Positions 19,347 to 27,422 are shown, numbered from the stretch's first letter. The stretch: DNA of 64,000 bases from Thermohalobaculum sp963700775 (GCA_963700775.1 CAVOYU010000004.1:58823-122822); one strand, 5' to 3'. Made by a program: numbers and translations. The notes: a model not told the origin generated them from the letters alone.

Positions 19347-19622
19347 ATGAAGCGCATCGACCCGGACTTCCGGCGCCAGCTCGAGGGATACTCCCTCGCG
19401 ACAGCCGAGATCTTCTACCGAATGCCCGACGCACAGGATCTGCTTCAGACCTATATCTGGCAGGACTACGACCTGGCGCCGCGCTTTCCCAATCTGCGGA
19501 AATTCCTCGACTTCTGGGCGCGCGAGCTCGACGGGCCGATCCACTCGGTCAGGCTTGCCCATGCGAGGCTGCTGCGCCCGGCGGAGTTCCGCTATGCGGG
19601 ATTTGAGCTGAACATCCACTGA
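19347..19622 (+). CDS. usg: Usg family protein
   Basis: A 91-residue protein of the Usg family, known from alphaproteobacteria and named for its position upstream of trpF in some species; its biochemical role is unknown. The whole family core is visible: DFRRQLEGYSLATAEIFYRMPD, LLQTYIWQDYDLAPRFPNLRKFLDFW and DGPIHSVRLAHARLLRPAEFR. The start is uncertain. ATG 19347 matches the family start; an in-frame ATG at 19329 sits directly against AGGAG and a GTG lies at 19344. The gene stands between acnA and the DUF1223 gene on the same strand; no trp gene is near. Confidence 0.88.
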   Translation: MKRIDPDFRRQLEGYSLATAEIFYRMPDAQDLLQTYIWQDYDLAPRFPNLRKFLDFWARELDGPIHSVRLAHARLLRPAEFRYAGFELNIH

Positions 19623-19650
19623 GATCGCTGAATGCGGCTGGCCTGCATGC

Positions 19651-19677
19651 GCCCGGCTGTCCTATGATCGGCCGGGC
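19651..19677. repeat. Small inverted repeat between usg and the DUF1223 gene
   Basis: GCCCGGC and GCCGGGC form a perfect 7-bp inverted repeat around a 13-base loop. It could be a weak terminator for usg or an operator for the next gene; there is no T-run. Confidence 0.35.
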
Positions 19678-19711
19678 ACTACACATGCGCGTCACGCAGG
19701 AGTGATTGGTG

Positions 19712-20494
19712 ATGACGGCGCGCCGACCTTATGTCCCGGGCATGTTGGGACAAGCCAAGATCATCGTGTGCGCCGCTCTCGGTCTCGCGGTTGCCGCTCT
19801 GACTGCGCCCGCAGGCGCCCAGGGAACCTCGCAGGGAGCCGCCGGTGCCGGTCCGGCGCCAGTCGTGCTCGAACTCTATACGAGTCAGGGTTGCAGCTCC
19901 TGCCCGCCCGCTGACGAGACCCTCGCCCGGCTGGCCGGGCGCGACGATGTCATCGCCCTCGCGCTCCATGTCGACTACTGGGACTATCTCGGCTGGCGCG
20001 ACACCTTCGCCCAGCGCGAGTTCGGCCTGCGGCAGGCCGGGTACCGGGACGCGTGGCACAAGAGCGTCGTCTATACGCCGCAGATGGTGGTGCAGGGCCA
20101 GCACGACGTCTCGGGCCTGCACGCCGGTCAGCTCTCCGCCGCCATTGCCGAGGCGCAGGCTGCCGTGCCGCCGGTCAACGTGGTGATCGAGCGCAGCGGC
20201 GGCATGCTGAAATGCCGGATCGAGCCGGGGCCGAATCCGGTCAGCGGCACCATATGGATCGCCAAGTACATCCGCAACGCAAAGGTCGAGATCGAGCGCG
20301 GCGAGAATGCCGGGCGCACCATCACCTACACCAATGTGGTCAGCAGCCTCGACCGGATCGGAACCTGGGAAGGCTCCGCCGCCGAGGAGGTGGCGATGCC
20401 GCAGCCGGGGCCGGGCGAGGGGGTGGCTATCTGGATCCAGGACGGCGCCGCCGGGCCGATCATGGCCGCTGCAAAGATCGAGAACCCCGAGTAG
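19712..20494 (+). CDS. DUF1223 exported thioredoxin-fold protein
   Basis: A 260-residue exported protein of the DUF1223 family, function unknown. A signal peptide is likely at the N-terminus (hydrophobic core IIVCAALGLAVAALTAP, then AGAQ). VVLELYTSQGCSSCPPADETLARLAG is a thioredoxin-like strand with a CSSC redox-type motif, and VDYWDYLGWRDTFAQ, SVVYTPQMVVQGQHDVSG complete the family signature. The ATG at 19712 has AGGAG nine bases upstream and is preferred to TTG and GTG just before it. DUF1223 genes are often beside acnA in Rhodobacterales, which raises the question of a redox or iron-sulfur link. It ends 6 bp from the convergent MATE gene. Confidence 0.85.
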   Translation: MTARRPYVPGMLGQAKIIVCAALGLAVAALTAPAGAQGTSQGAAGAGPAPVVLELYTSQGCSSCPPADETLARLAGRDDVIALALHVDYWDYLGWRDTFAQREFGLRQAGYRDAWHKSVVYTPQMVVQGQHDVSGLHAGQLSAAIAEAQAAVPPVNVVIERSGGMLKCRIEPGPNPVSGTIWIAKYIRNAKVEIERGENAGRTITYTNVVSSLDRIGTWEGSAAEEVAMPQPGPGEGVAIWIQDGAAGPIMAAAKIENPE

Positions 20495-20500
20495 TTCGCC

Positions 20501-21901
20501 TTAGCCTGCTGTCTGGTGGTGTGTCCGGCGCCGGGTCAGATGGTGGAAGCGCATCGCCAGCAGGAGTGTCGCCATCATGCAGGAGGCGAAGATCGCGCCC
20601 AGCAGCCCGCGCTCGTCGAAGCCGAGTGGCCCGGTCAGCATCCAAGCCAGCGGCGGCATCACGATCAGAAAGGCGCCCATGTAGCAGGCGACCGCCACCC
20701 AGGCGTCGCCGAGGGCCCGCACCGCCTGACCGACCACAACCTGGGCGCTGTCGGGCACGAAGACCAGGGCCACGACCAGGAACAGGCCCGCGGCCCGTGC
20801 CGCGACGACCGGGTCATCGGTGTAGGCCATCGCGACCGCATCGCGGCCGGCCGCCACCGCCAGCGCCAGACCGCCGATCACGATCACCACGGCGAGCAAT
20901 CCGGTCCAGCCGGCGAAGGCGGCTTCGTCGGGCCGGCCGCGGCCCATCTCGATGCCGACCCGGACACCGGTCGCGACAGCGAGCCCGAGGCCGACCATGA
21001 ACACCATCGCCATCAGGTTGTGTGCCAGCGAGTATGCGGCCAGCGGCAGGGCACCCAGCTGCCCGGCGAACATGGTCAGCGCGGCGAAGCCCACGGTCTC
21101 GAAACCGTTCGACAGCCCGGCCGACATGCCGAGCTTGCGCATGGTCCGGCCCGCGGACCAGCCGCCCGGACCCCAGACCGTCTCCCAGGGTCCGACGACG
21201 CCCGCGGCCCGCGCCCGCGGCCGGGTGACGATGTAGAGCACCAGACCCACCGCCGCCGCGACGCGAACCAGGGTGGACGCCAGGGCCGCGCCCACCGCGC
21301 CAAGTTCGGGCAGACCCCAATGGCCCCAGATCAGCAGCCAGTTCAGGCCGAAATTGCCGAGATTGGCGAATATCATCGCCACCAGTGCCGGCATCGTCCG
21401 CCGGGTCGCTTCGAGATAGAAGGCCGAGGCGGTGAAGACCGCCTGCGCCACCAGCCCCGGTGCCAGCGCGCGGGCGACGGCGCCGCCCCGGGCGGCAAAC
21501 GCCGGTTCCTGACCGAACAGCGCCAGCAACGCCTCGCCCTGCCAGCAGATCAGGGTGGCGATCCCGGACGTCAGCACCGCCCAGGACAGCGCCCGGCGCC
21601 AGGCCCGGCCGCATTCGATCCATGCCCCGGCACCGAAGGCGCGCGCCACCACTGGCACCATGCCGGAGCAGAACCCGATGGCGATCACCAGGAGCGGCAC
21701 GAAGATCGAGACGCCGAGCGTCAGCTCGCCGATCGCGCCGGCACCGTAGCGGCCGAGCATGGCGATGTCACAGAACGCCATGACCAGGATCCCCGCCCGC
21801 GACAGCATCACCGGCCAGGCCAACCGAAGAAGGTCGGCGAGGTGGCGCAGTGCGCGCGGCAGGAATGGCTCGGTCGCCGCTTCAGGCGGGATTGTCGTCA
21901 T
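20501..21901 (-). CDS. MATE family efflux transporter
   Basis: A 466-residue inner-membrane protein with about twelve hydrophobic helices in two homologous halves, as in MATE (NorM) pumps that export cationic drugs or metabolites against Na+ or H+. Family features seen are LAWPVMLSRAGILVMAFCDIAMLGRYG at the start, GFCSGMVPVVARAFGAG and ANLGNFGLNWLLIWGHWGLPELGAVGAALAS in the first half, and LSNGFETVGFAALTMFAGQLGA opening the second half. Substrate cannot be told from sequence. It is convergent with the DUF1223 gene and lies 78 bp downstream of the nitrile-hydratase-type alpha gene. Confidence 0.92.
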   Translation of the reverse strand: MTTIPPEAATEPFLPRALRHLADLLRLAWPVMLSRAGILVMAFCDIAMLGRYGAGAIGELTLGVSIFVPLLVIAIGFCSGMVPVVARAFGAGAWIECGRAWRRALSWAVLTSGIATLICWQGEALLALFGQEPAFAARGGAVARALAPGLVAQAVFTASAFYLEATRRTMPALVAMIFANLGNFGLNWLLIWGHWGLPELGAVGAALASTLVRVAAAVGLVLYIVTRPRARAAGVVGPWETVWGPGGWSAGRTMRKLGMSAGLSNGFETVGFAALTMFAGQLGALPLAAYSLAHNLMAMVFMVGLGLAVATGVRVGIEMGRGRPDEAAFAGWTGLLAVVIVIGGLALAVAAGRDAVAMAYTDDPVVAARAAGLFLVVALVFVPDSAQVVVGQAVRALGDAWVAVACYMGAFLIVMPPLAWMLTGPLGFDERGLLGAIFASCMMATLLLAMRFHHLTRRRTHHQTAG

Positions 21902-21979
21902 CGAGACTCCGGCAGGACGTCACCGGTACCGGTGCGGATTGCCTGGCCGCGCGGTACCCGGAGCCGAGTTGCTTCGGGA

Positions 21980-22642
21980 TCAGCCGGCTTCGGGCACGGC
22001 GACGCCGATCATGCAGTCGCGGCTGACCAGCGCCTCCAGCCGCTCCCGGTCCCAGCCCTCGGTGCCGGCGGGACGGCGGGGCAGCACCAGATAGCGCATG
22101 TCCGCCGTCGAATCATGCACCCGCACCTGCACGTCGTCAGGCAGGTCGAGGCCGAACTCGCCGAGCACGGCGCGGGGCTCCCTGACCATCCGCGAGCGAT
22201 AGGCGCGGGTCTTGTACCAGTCGGGCGGCAGGCCGAGCAGGTTGCGCGGGTAGCAGGAGCAGAGGGTGCAGACGACGACGTTATGCGCCTCCGGCGTGTT
22301 CTCGACCACCACCAGCTTCAGCCCGTCGGGCTCGATCCCCATCTCCGCCATCGCCTTCGAGCCGTCGGCCAGAAGCCGCGCCTTGAACTCCGGGTCGTCC
22401 CAGGCGCGGGCGACAACGCGCGCGCCTTGGGCGGGGGTTCGGGCATCCATCCTGGCGATCTGGGCGTTGATCCCGGCCGCGGTCGTGATCCCCTTCTCGA
22501 CCAGAAGCTCGCGCACCGCGATCTCCATCCGCTGCCAGTAGGTCAGCGGCTGGTCGTTGTCGGGCCTGTAGGGATGGCCCGAGGGGCTCGTGCCCTCGTG
22601 ATGGAAATGATCGTGATCATGGTCGTGATGGTCATGGGGCAT
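21980..22642 (-). CDS. Nitrile hydratase alpha / thiocyanate hydrolase gamma-type metal subunit
   Basis: Metal-binding catalytic subunit of 220 residues. The active-site motif is C125-T-L-C128-S-C130; threonine rather than serine after the first Cys is the cobalt type, with Cys128 and Cys130 oxidised in the mature enzymes. The reaction would be hydration of a nitrile to an amide, or of thiocyanate, both with low-spin Co(III). The first 15 residues, MPHDHHDHDHDHFHH, are His/Asp-rich and could bind cobalt or nickel. The ATG at 22642 lies inside the end of the preceding gene (11-bp overlap). It is last in a three-gene operon with the split beta genes. No amidase or activator gene follows; a MATE gene does. 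Confidence 0.85.
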   Translation of the reverse strand: MPHDHHDHDHDHFHHEGTSPSGHPYRPDNDQPLTYWQRMEIAVRELLVEKGITTAAGINAQIARMDARTPAQGARVVARAWDDPEFKARLLADGSKAMAEMGIEPDGLKLVVVENTPEAHNVVVCTLCSCYPRNLLGLPPDWYKTRAYRSRMVREPRAVLGEFGLDLPDDVQVRVHDSTADMRYLVLPRRPAGTEGWDRERLEALVSRDCMIGVAVPEAG

Positions 22643-22979
22643 CGGCGGGCTCCAGCCAGTGCTCGAAGATCTCGGCGTCGATCGTGTCACGGGCGCGCTC
22701 GGCTCCGTTGCCCCAGACCTCGTCCATGGTGAAGCGGACCCGGTAGAGGGGGCGGGCCGGCAGGCCGTCGCGCCGGTAGGCGAGCTCCTCCGGATTGGCG
22801 AAGTCGCCGCAGACGCGCTCGATCCGGCCGGTGCGCCCACGCAGGTACCAGGGTGTACGCATGTGGCCCGGCGCGGCGCCCTTCTTCACCCGCACAGTGT
22901 CGCCGGGCGCAAATCGGGCGCCTTTCGTCGGATAGGGCGGATCGAAGGGCGGGGGCGAGATTGCGGGCAGCACACTCAT
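22632..22979 (-). CDS. Nitrile hydratase beta C-terminal-domain protein (thiocyanate hydrolase alpha-like)
   Basis: A 115-residue protein equal to the C-terminal, SH3-like half of nitrile hydratase beta. The signature is FAPGDTVRVKKGAAPGHMRTPWYLRGRTGRIERVCGDFANPEELAY and LYRVRFTMDEVWGN, which packs against the metal subunit. In thiocyanate hydrolase of Thiobacillus the corresponding domain is a separate alpha subunit, as here. The start overlaps the previous stop as ATGA and its end overlaps the metal subunit by 11 bp, so all three polypeptides should be made in step. Confidence 0.85.
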   Translation of the reverse strand: MSVLPAISPPPFDPPYPTKGARFAPGDTVRVKKGAAPGHMRTPWYLRGRTGRIERVCGDFANPEELAYRRDGLPARPLYRVRFTMDEVWGNGAERARDTIDAEIFEHWLEPADAP

Positions 22980-23341
22980 TCGCCGCTCCCCTGCTCTCCG
23001 ATGCCTTGGGCCTCGCCATAGGTGGCGCCGCGGGCGGCGACCTCCTCCATGCGGGTGTTCAGCTCCTCGAGCGTGAAGGCGCCGGCCTCGACCAGATTCT
23101 GGGTGATCGAGAAGATCCAGCGTTCGTAGTAGCTCATGGTCTCGTAGCTCTCGGGCGGCATGTCCTCGAGGACGCGCCTCAGCCCGTCGACGGTGAAGTA
23201 GCCCTTGGCCGAGCTGATGCGCATCAGCGCATCGACCCGCTTCTCCCAGAGCGCGTAGTCATGCTCGCCGCGCTGGATCGCGCCGGCGTCGCGCCCGCCC
23301 ATGTCGTGCCAGCGGTGGCCGGCTTCGTGTCGGTCTGTCAT
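22976..23341 (-). CDS. Nitrile hydratase beta N-terminal-domain protein (thiocyanate hydrolase beta-like)
   Basis: A 121-residue, mainly helical protein equal to the N-terminal half of nitrile hydratase beta. It has WHDMGGRDAGAIQRGEHDYALWEKRVDALM (family HDxGG...W..R), and SYYERWIFSITQNLVEAGAFTLEELNTRMEEV, the helix pair before the linker. The start codon at 23341 is an ATG; upstream in-frame residues are not conserved. The order N-half, C-half, metal subunit is the same as scnB-scnA-scnC of thiocyanate hydrolase. Nitrile hydratase activator proteins are also homologous to this half, so an accessory role is an alternative. Confidence 0.8.
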   Translation of the reverse strand: MTDRHEAGHRWHDMGGRDAGAIQRGEHDYALWEKRVDALMRISSAKGYFTVDGLRRVLEDMPPESYETMSYYERWIFSITQNLVEAGAFTLEELNTRMEEVAARGATYGEAQGIGEQGSGE

Positions 23342-23508
23342 GGCGGGGAAGCTAGCGCGGCTCGGCGGCGGGGCCAAGATCATTCCGGCGTGAGTCGCCG
23401 CCGCCCTTCTGTCGTGCGCGGCGCAGATGTGGCAGCATGGCGCTTCCGGACCCCGAGACGTTCCCCCGGGACGTTCGGGCGAGACAACAGATTGTGGAGG
23501 AGACGGAG

Positions 23509-24027
23509 ATGGGATTTCGAACAGCAGGTTTGATTGCAGGTCTGGCGGGCGTACTGGCGCTGCTGCTGCCGGCGCTGGCGGCGGCCGAGACCGCGACGGC
23601 GACCCTCGCCGGGCCGGACGGCGCGCCGATGGGCACCGTGACGCTCACGCAGGGGCCGGCCGGCGTGCTGGTCTCGGCGGATCTGACCGGCCTCGCCCCG
23701 GGCGCACACGGCTTTCACATTCACGAGACCGGCGCCTGCGCGCCCGATTTCGCCGCGGCGGGCGGCCACTACAATCCGGGCGGCTCCGGGCACGGCGTGC
23801 TCGATGCCGGAGGGTACCATGCGGGTGACCTGCCGAACATTCATGCCGCGGCCGACGGCACGGCACGGGCCGACTTATTCACCGTGGACGTGACGCTCGG
23901 CGAGGGCGCGAGCACGGTCTTCGACGCCGACGGCTCGGCGATCATCGTGCACGAGAAGCCGGACAGCTACGGGGCCGACGCAGGCGCCGGCGGCCGCGTC
24001 GCGTGCGGCGTGATCATCCGCGACTGA
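23509..24027 (+). CDS. sodC: Cu/Zn superoxide dismutase, periplasmic
   Basis: Converts superoxide to peroxide and oxygen in the periplasm. The 172-residue precursor has a signal peptide (LIAGLAGVLALLLPALAAAE, cleavage near residue 26). The metal site is visible in HGFHIHETGACAPDF (two Cu ligands and the disulfide Cys), AAGGHYNP (bridging His), HAGDLPNI (Zn His and Asp) and IIVHEKPDSYG (last Cu His). GGRVACGVI holds the second disulfide Cys. The ATG at 23509 has GTGGAGGAGACGGAG just upstream. Its last 14 bp overlap the convergent DUF938 gene. Confidence 0.93.
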   Translation: MGFRTAGLIAGLAGVLALLLPALAAAETATATLAGPDGAPMGTVTLTQGPAGVLVSADLTGLAPGAHGFHIHETGACAPDFAAAGGHYNPGGSGHGVLDAGGYHAGDLPNIHAAADGTARADLFTVDVTLGEGASTVFDADGSAIIVHEKPDSYGADAGAGGRVACGVIIRD

Positions 24028-24700
24028 GCGGCGGGCGCGCGAAAGCCACCAGCAGATTGTTGGCGGGCATCTCGGTGACCACGGCTGCGCCGAAGCCCGC
24101 ATCGGCGGCCTGGGCGGCCACCTGGTCCAGGTCGCGCACGCCCCAGTCCGGATTGTCGGCCCTGAGCCGGGCGTCGAAATCGGCGTTGCTGGGCGCCGTG
24201 TGCCGGCCGCTCCGGCGGAACGGCCCGTAGAACACCAGCCAGCCCTCGGGTGCCAGAAGCTTGGCGGCACCGTCGACGATGCCGCATCCGACCGCCCAGG
24301 GTGTGATGTGGATGACGTTGCAGGCCAGCACCGCGGCCAGCGGGCCAAGCGCCCGGACCGCGGGCTCGGCCGTCCAGTCCGCCGCCCCATCGACATGGAT
24401 CGGCGCTGCGAGGTTTCTCGGATTGGCGAAGGCCCGCCAGGCCTCGATGCTGGCCCGGTGCTCGGGGGCGATGTCCGAGGGAACCCAGGACAGGTCCGGG
24501 AAATCCGCCGCCAGCGAGGCGATGTGCTGGCCGGTGCCGGAGCCGATTTCCAGCACCGCGCCGCTCCGCCCCGTCAGCAACGGCCGCAGGCCGTCGCGGA
24601 TCGGGGCGTAGTTGCGCTCATAGGAGGGGGAGAAGAGCCGTCCGTCCGGGTCGGACACCACGTTCTCGAGCGAGTAGCGCGGGATGTGCCGCGCGGTCAT
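24014..24700 (-). CDS. DUF938 SAM-dependent methyltransferase-like protein
   Basis: A 228-residue protein of the DUF938 family, which has the class I methyltransferase fold. FSPSYERNYAPIRDGLRPLL is the family start, AVLEIGSGTGQHIASLAADFPDLSWVPSDI gives SAM motifs I and II, and ACNVIHITPWAVGCGIVDGAAKLLAPEGWLVFYGPF is the family hallmark. The substrate is unknown. It starts 16 bp after infC on the same strand, so it may be carried on the infC transcript, and converges with sodC. Confidence 0.87.
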   Translation of the reverse strand: MTARHIPRYSLENVVSDPDGRLFSPSYERNYAPIRDGLRPLLTGRSGAVLEIGSGTGQHIASLAADFPDLSWVPSDIAPEHRASIEAWRAFANPRNLAAPIHVDGAADWTAEPAVRALGPLAAVLACNVIHITPWAVGCGIVDGAAKLLAPEGWLVFYGPFRRSGRHTAPSNADFDARLRADNPDWGVRDLDQVAAQAADAGFGAAVVTEMPANNLLVAFARPPLSRG

Positions 24701-24716
24701 GGCGACAGCGCGGCGG

Positions 24717-25262
24717 TCATACTCGCTGGGGCGCCACGACCATGATCATCTGCCGGCCTTCCATCTTCGGCATGGACTCGATCTTGCCGATCTCCTCGAT
24801 GTCGGTGGCAATCTTCTCCAGCAGGTTGCGGCCGATCTCCACATGGGCCATCTCGCGCCCGCGGAACCGCAGGGTCACCTTGACCTTGTCGCCCTCGCCC
24901 AGGAACTTGGTCACCGACCGCATCTTCACGTCGTAGTCGTGGGTGTCGATGTTCGGCCGGAACTTGACCTCCTTGATCTCGATGACCTTCTGCTTCTTTT
25001 TCGCTTCGGCGGCCTTCTTCTGCTGCTCGTACTTGTACTTGCCGAAGTCCATGATCTTGCAGACGGGAGGATTCGCGCCGGGCGATATCTCGACCAGGTC
25101 GAGCCCGACCTCCTCGGCCATATCCATCGCGGCCGCGGGGGTGACGACCCCCACGTTCTCTCCGTCCTGATCGATGAGCCTGATTTCAGTTGCGCGAATC
25201 ATCTGGTTGACGCGCGGACCCGTGTCGCGGGTCGGGGGTGCGTTGTGCGGTCGTCTGGCTAT
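24717..25262 (-). CDS. infC: Translation initiation factor IF-3, apparent AUA start
   Basis: Binds the 30S subunit, blocks premature 50S joining and checks the initiator codon and tRNA. Both domains are present: the N-domain (EIRLIDQDGENVGVVTPAAAM, DLVEISPGANPPVCKIMDFGKYKYEQQKK) and C-domain (KEVKFRPNIDTHDYDVKMRSVTKFL, RFRGREMAHVEIG). A conserved stretch lies before the first ATG (25202): ARRPHNAPPTRDTGPRVNQ, typical of alphaproteobacterial IF-3. It is bounded by an in-frame TGA two codons before an ATA at 25262. AGAGGAG lies 8 bases before that ATA. So ATA at 25262 is taken as the start (181 residues). Non-AUG starts let IF-3 repress its own translation in other bacteria. Confidence 0.88.
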   Translation of the reverse strand: MARRPHNAPPTRDTGPRVNQMIRATEIRLIDQDGENVGVVTPAAAMDMAEEVGLDLVEISPGANPPVCKIMDFGKYKYEQQKKAAEAKKKQKVIEIKEVKFRPNIDTHDYDVKMRSVTKFLGEGDKVKVTLRFRGREMAHVEIGRNLLEKIATDIEEIGKIESMPKMEGRQMIMVVAPQRV

Positions 25263-25405
25263 GGGTCAATCTCCTCTGCTGCGCCGCTCCGGCCATCACA
25301 TTCTGCGGCCACGTCCCGACGCCGGTCCCGCAGGAGACCGGCAAACATAACCGCTGTCTGAAGTATAACTTGCGACTCGGCAAGCGGAAAGGCCGCTTCT
25401 GCCAA

Positions 25406-26212
25406 TCACTGCGCGTCGGGAAACCAGGTCGGCAGCACCAGCACGGTCGGCCGCGAGGGCAGGCTGTCCCGCGAGACCCGGATCGTCCGGCTCTGCCCGA
25501 TCTCGATCTCGAATTCGGACCGCATGCCGTCGATGAAACGGGCCAGCGAATGCTCGCCGAAGGCATGCATCGGCAGGACGAGGCTCGCCTTCAGGCGCTT
25601 CAGCACAGCAATCATCTCGCCGATCGCCAGGGTGAAGCTGCCGTCGACGGGTGCCATCACCACGTCGAGCCGGCCAAGCATGGCGTAGTGGGCGTCGGTC
25701 AGCGCGTGGTGCAGGTGGCCGAGATGGCCGATGCAGATGTCCGCGACCTCGAAGACGAAGATCGAATTGCCGTCCTTCTCGGGCGTGCCCCAGCCGCGGA
25801 TGTCGGTGGTGACGTTACGGATGGTGACGTCCCGCAATGTCATCAGGTGCTCGGCCGGACCGGTGCCGGCGGGGTTCCAGCCCCTGAGCACAAAGCGGAT
25901 CGCCGGGTCCGGGAAGTCGGTGTAGTGGGTCTCGTGCGCCTTGTTCATGGTCACCACGTCCGGCACATCCCCCTCGCCGGCGGCGCCGAAATAGTCGGTG
26001 GCGATGGCGACGCCTTCCCCGGTCTCGATCCGGAAGGTGGAGTGGCCGACATAGGTGATCGTGACTTCCTGCGCCTTCGCGGCGATGGGGCCGAGGGTGG
26101 CGTAGCGCACTCCCGGCAGGCCCTCGACGAAGGCATGGCAGGTGCTGGCGCGGACGTGACCGGGCAGGACGCACGCAAGGGAGAGAGCAAGAGCGGCGAG
26201 ACTGCGGATCAT
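25406..26212 (-). CDS. Exported metallo-beta-lactamase-fold hydrolase
   Basis: A 268-residue precursor with a signal peptide (MIRSLAALALSLACVLPGHVRA). The mature part has a reduced metallo-beta-lactamase fold of the UlaG-like type: ITYVGHSTFRIETGEGVAIATDYFG, then MNKAHETHYT, HLGHLHHAL and VLPMHAFGEHS. The classic HxHxDH motif is not seen; NKAHETHYT replaces it, as in several UlaG relatives, so metal content and substrate cannot be stated. The ATG at 26212 is chosen because it opens the signal peptide. It is divergent from the MAPEG gene at 26333. Confidence 0.78.
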   Translation of the reverse strand: MIRSLAALALSLACVLPGHVRASTCHAFVEGLPGVRYATLGPIAAKAQEVTITYVGHSTFRIETGEGVAIATDYFGAAGEGDVPDVVTMNKAHETHYTDFPDPAIRFVLRGWNPAGTGPAEHLMTLRDVTIRNVTTDIRGWGTPEKDGNSIFVFEVADICIGHLGHLHHALTDAHYAMLGRLDVVMAPVDGSFTLAIGEMIAVLKRLKASLVLPMHAFGEHSLARFIDGMRSEFEIEIGQSRTIRVSRDSLPSRPTVLVLPTWFPDAQ

Positions 26213-26332
26213 GGCGGGCCTCAGAGGGGCGGCGGCGCGGGCGTGTGGCATTCTCCCGGATGCGAGCTAACATCCTGGACAGCGAAGTCAAACACGGGCT
26301 TTCGCTGCAAAGGGAAACCTGAGAGGGACACG

Positions 26333-26731
26333 ATGTCACCTGAACTGTTCTGGGTTGCCGCCGCTTGCCTTCTGACGGCGGTCATGTGGGTGCCCTACAT
26401 CCTGGCGCTGCTGGGCCAGGTGGGAGTGCCCGCCGCGCTCGCGGACGGAGAGCACGATACCGCGCTCGAGGCCGCCTGGGCGCGGCGCTGCAAGCGGGCG
26501 CACGCCAATGCGGTCGAGAACCTGGTGGTGTTCGCACCACTGGCGATCGGCATCCATGTGGCGGGCCTCTCCAGTGGCACCACGGCGACGGCCTGTGCGG
26601 TGTATTTCTTCGCCCGCGCCGGACATTACGTTGTCTATACCGCGGGCATGCCCTTTATCCGGACGCCGCTCTTCGCCATCGGCTGGCTCTGCACCGTGGT
26701 GCTGGGTCTGGCGCTGATTGGCGGCGCCTGA
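26333..26731 (+). CDS. MAPEG family inner-membrane protein
   Basis: A 132-residue protein with four hydrophobic helices (about residues 5-25, 55-75, 80-97 and 108-130). RRCKRAHANAVENLVVFAPLAIGIHVAG is the MAPEG signature, found in microsomal glutathione transferase and leukotriene C4 synthase relatives. Bacterial members are small membrane proteins whose substrates are mostly unknown. The ATG at 26333 follows GAGAGGGACACG. The next gene starts within 30 bp, suggesting co-transcription. Confidence 0.87.
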   Translation: MSPELFWVAAACLLTAVMWVPYILALLGQVGVPAALADGEHDTALEAAWARRCKRAHANAVENLVVFAPLAIGIHVAGLSSGTTATACAVYFFARAGHYVVYTAGMPFIRTPLFAIGWLCTVVLGLALIGGA

Positions 26732-26756
26732 GGCGCGTAGGCCGGCCGGGCCGCCG

Positions 26757-27401
26757 GTGAAACTGATCGTCACCGGGGCGACCGGACTGGTCGGCGGCGA
26801 GGTCTTGCGCCAGGCGTTGGCCGATCCCAGGGTGGCAGAGGTTCTGGCCACAGGCCGCCGGCCGACCGGGCTTTCCCACCCGAAGCTCTCGGAGCTTGTG
26901 CTGGAGGATTTCGGCGAGATCGGCCGGCATGGCGACCGGCTGACCGGGACCGGGCTCTGCCTGCACTGCCTCGCCGCCTACGCCTTCCGCACTGGCCGCG
27001 CCGCCTATGAACGGATCACCGTTGGCTATCTCGACGCACTGATCCGCGCGCTGGAGGCCGCAAGCCCGGAAGCCGGGATCTGCTTTTTCACGTCCGAGGG
27101 GGTCGGCACCTTCAAGGAGCGGCTTTTGCCGGCGCTTGCGGCCAAGGCGCGGGCCGAGCGGCGGCTGCTGGCCTCGCGGCTGCCACGGAAGTTCATCTTC
27201 CGTCCGGGCTACATCCATCCGACACGGCCGCGGCCGCGGGCGCTGTTCTACGATCCCTTCGCGACGCCCTATTTCCGGTTGTTCCCGTCGAGCGGCATCG
27301 AATCGGAGGACCTGGCACGGGTCATGCTGGAGACCGGACTGAGCGATCCGGGGCCTGCCGCGATCCTCGGGAATTCCGAGATCCGGGCGCGGGTGCAGTA
27401 G
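26757..27401 (+). CDS. NAD(P)-binding Rossmann-fold protein
   Basis: A 214-residue protein of the atypical (extended) SDR type. It opens with KLIVTGATGLVGGEVLRQAL, the GxxGxxG dinucleotide motif, and continues with LATGRRP. The catalytic Tyr-x-x-x-Lys of true SDRs is not in place; FTSEGVGTFKERLLPALAAKARAERRL occupies that region. This pattern fits NmrA/HSCARG-like or epimerase-like proteins with a sensor or isomerase role. The GTG at 26757 is taken as start; a TTG at 26718 inside the MAPEG gene is possible but gives non-conserved residues. It is convergent with thrS. Confidence 0.72.
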   Translation: MKLIVTGATGLVGGEVLRQALADPRVAEVLATGRRPTGLSHPKLSELVLEDFGEIGRHGDRLTGTGLCLHCLAAYAFRTGRAAYERITVGYLDALIRALEAASPEAGICFFTSEGVGTFKERLLPALAAKARAERRLLASRLPRKFIFRPGYIHPTRPRPRALFYDPFATPYFRLFPSSGIESEDLARVMLETGLSDPGPAAILGNSEIRARVQ

Positions 27402-27422
27402 CGGGGCGCACTTGCGGCGCGG

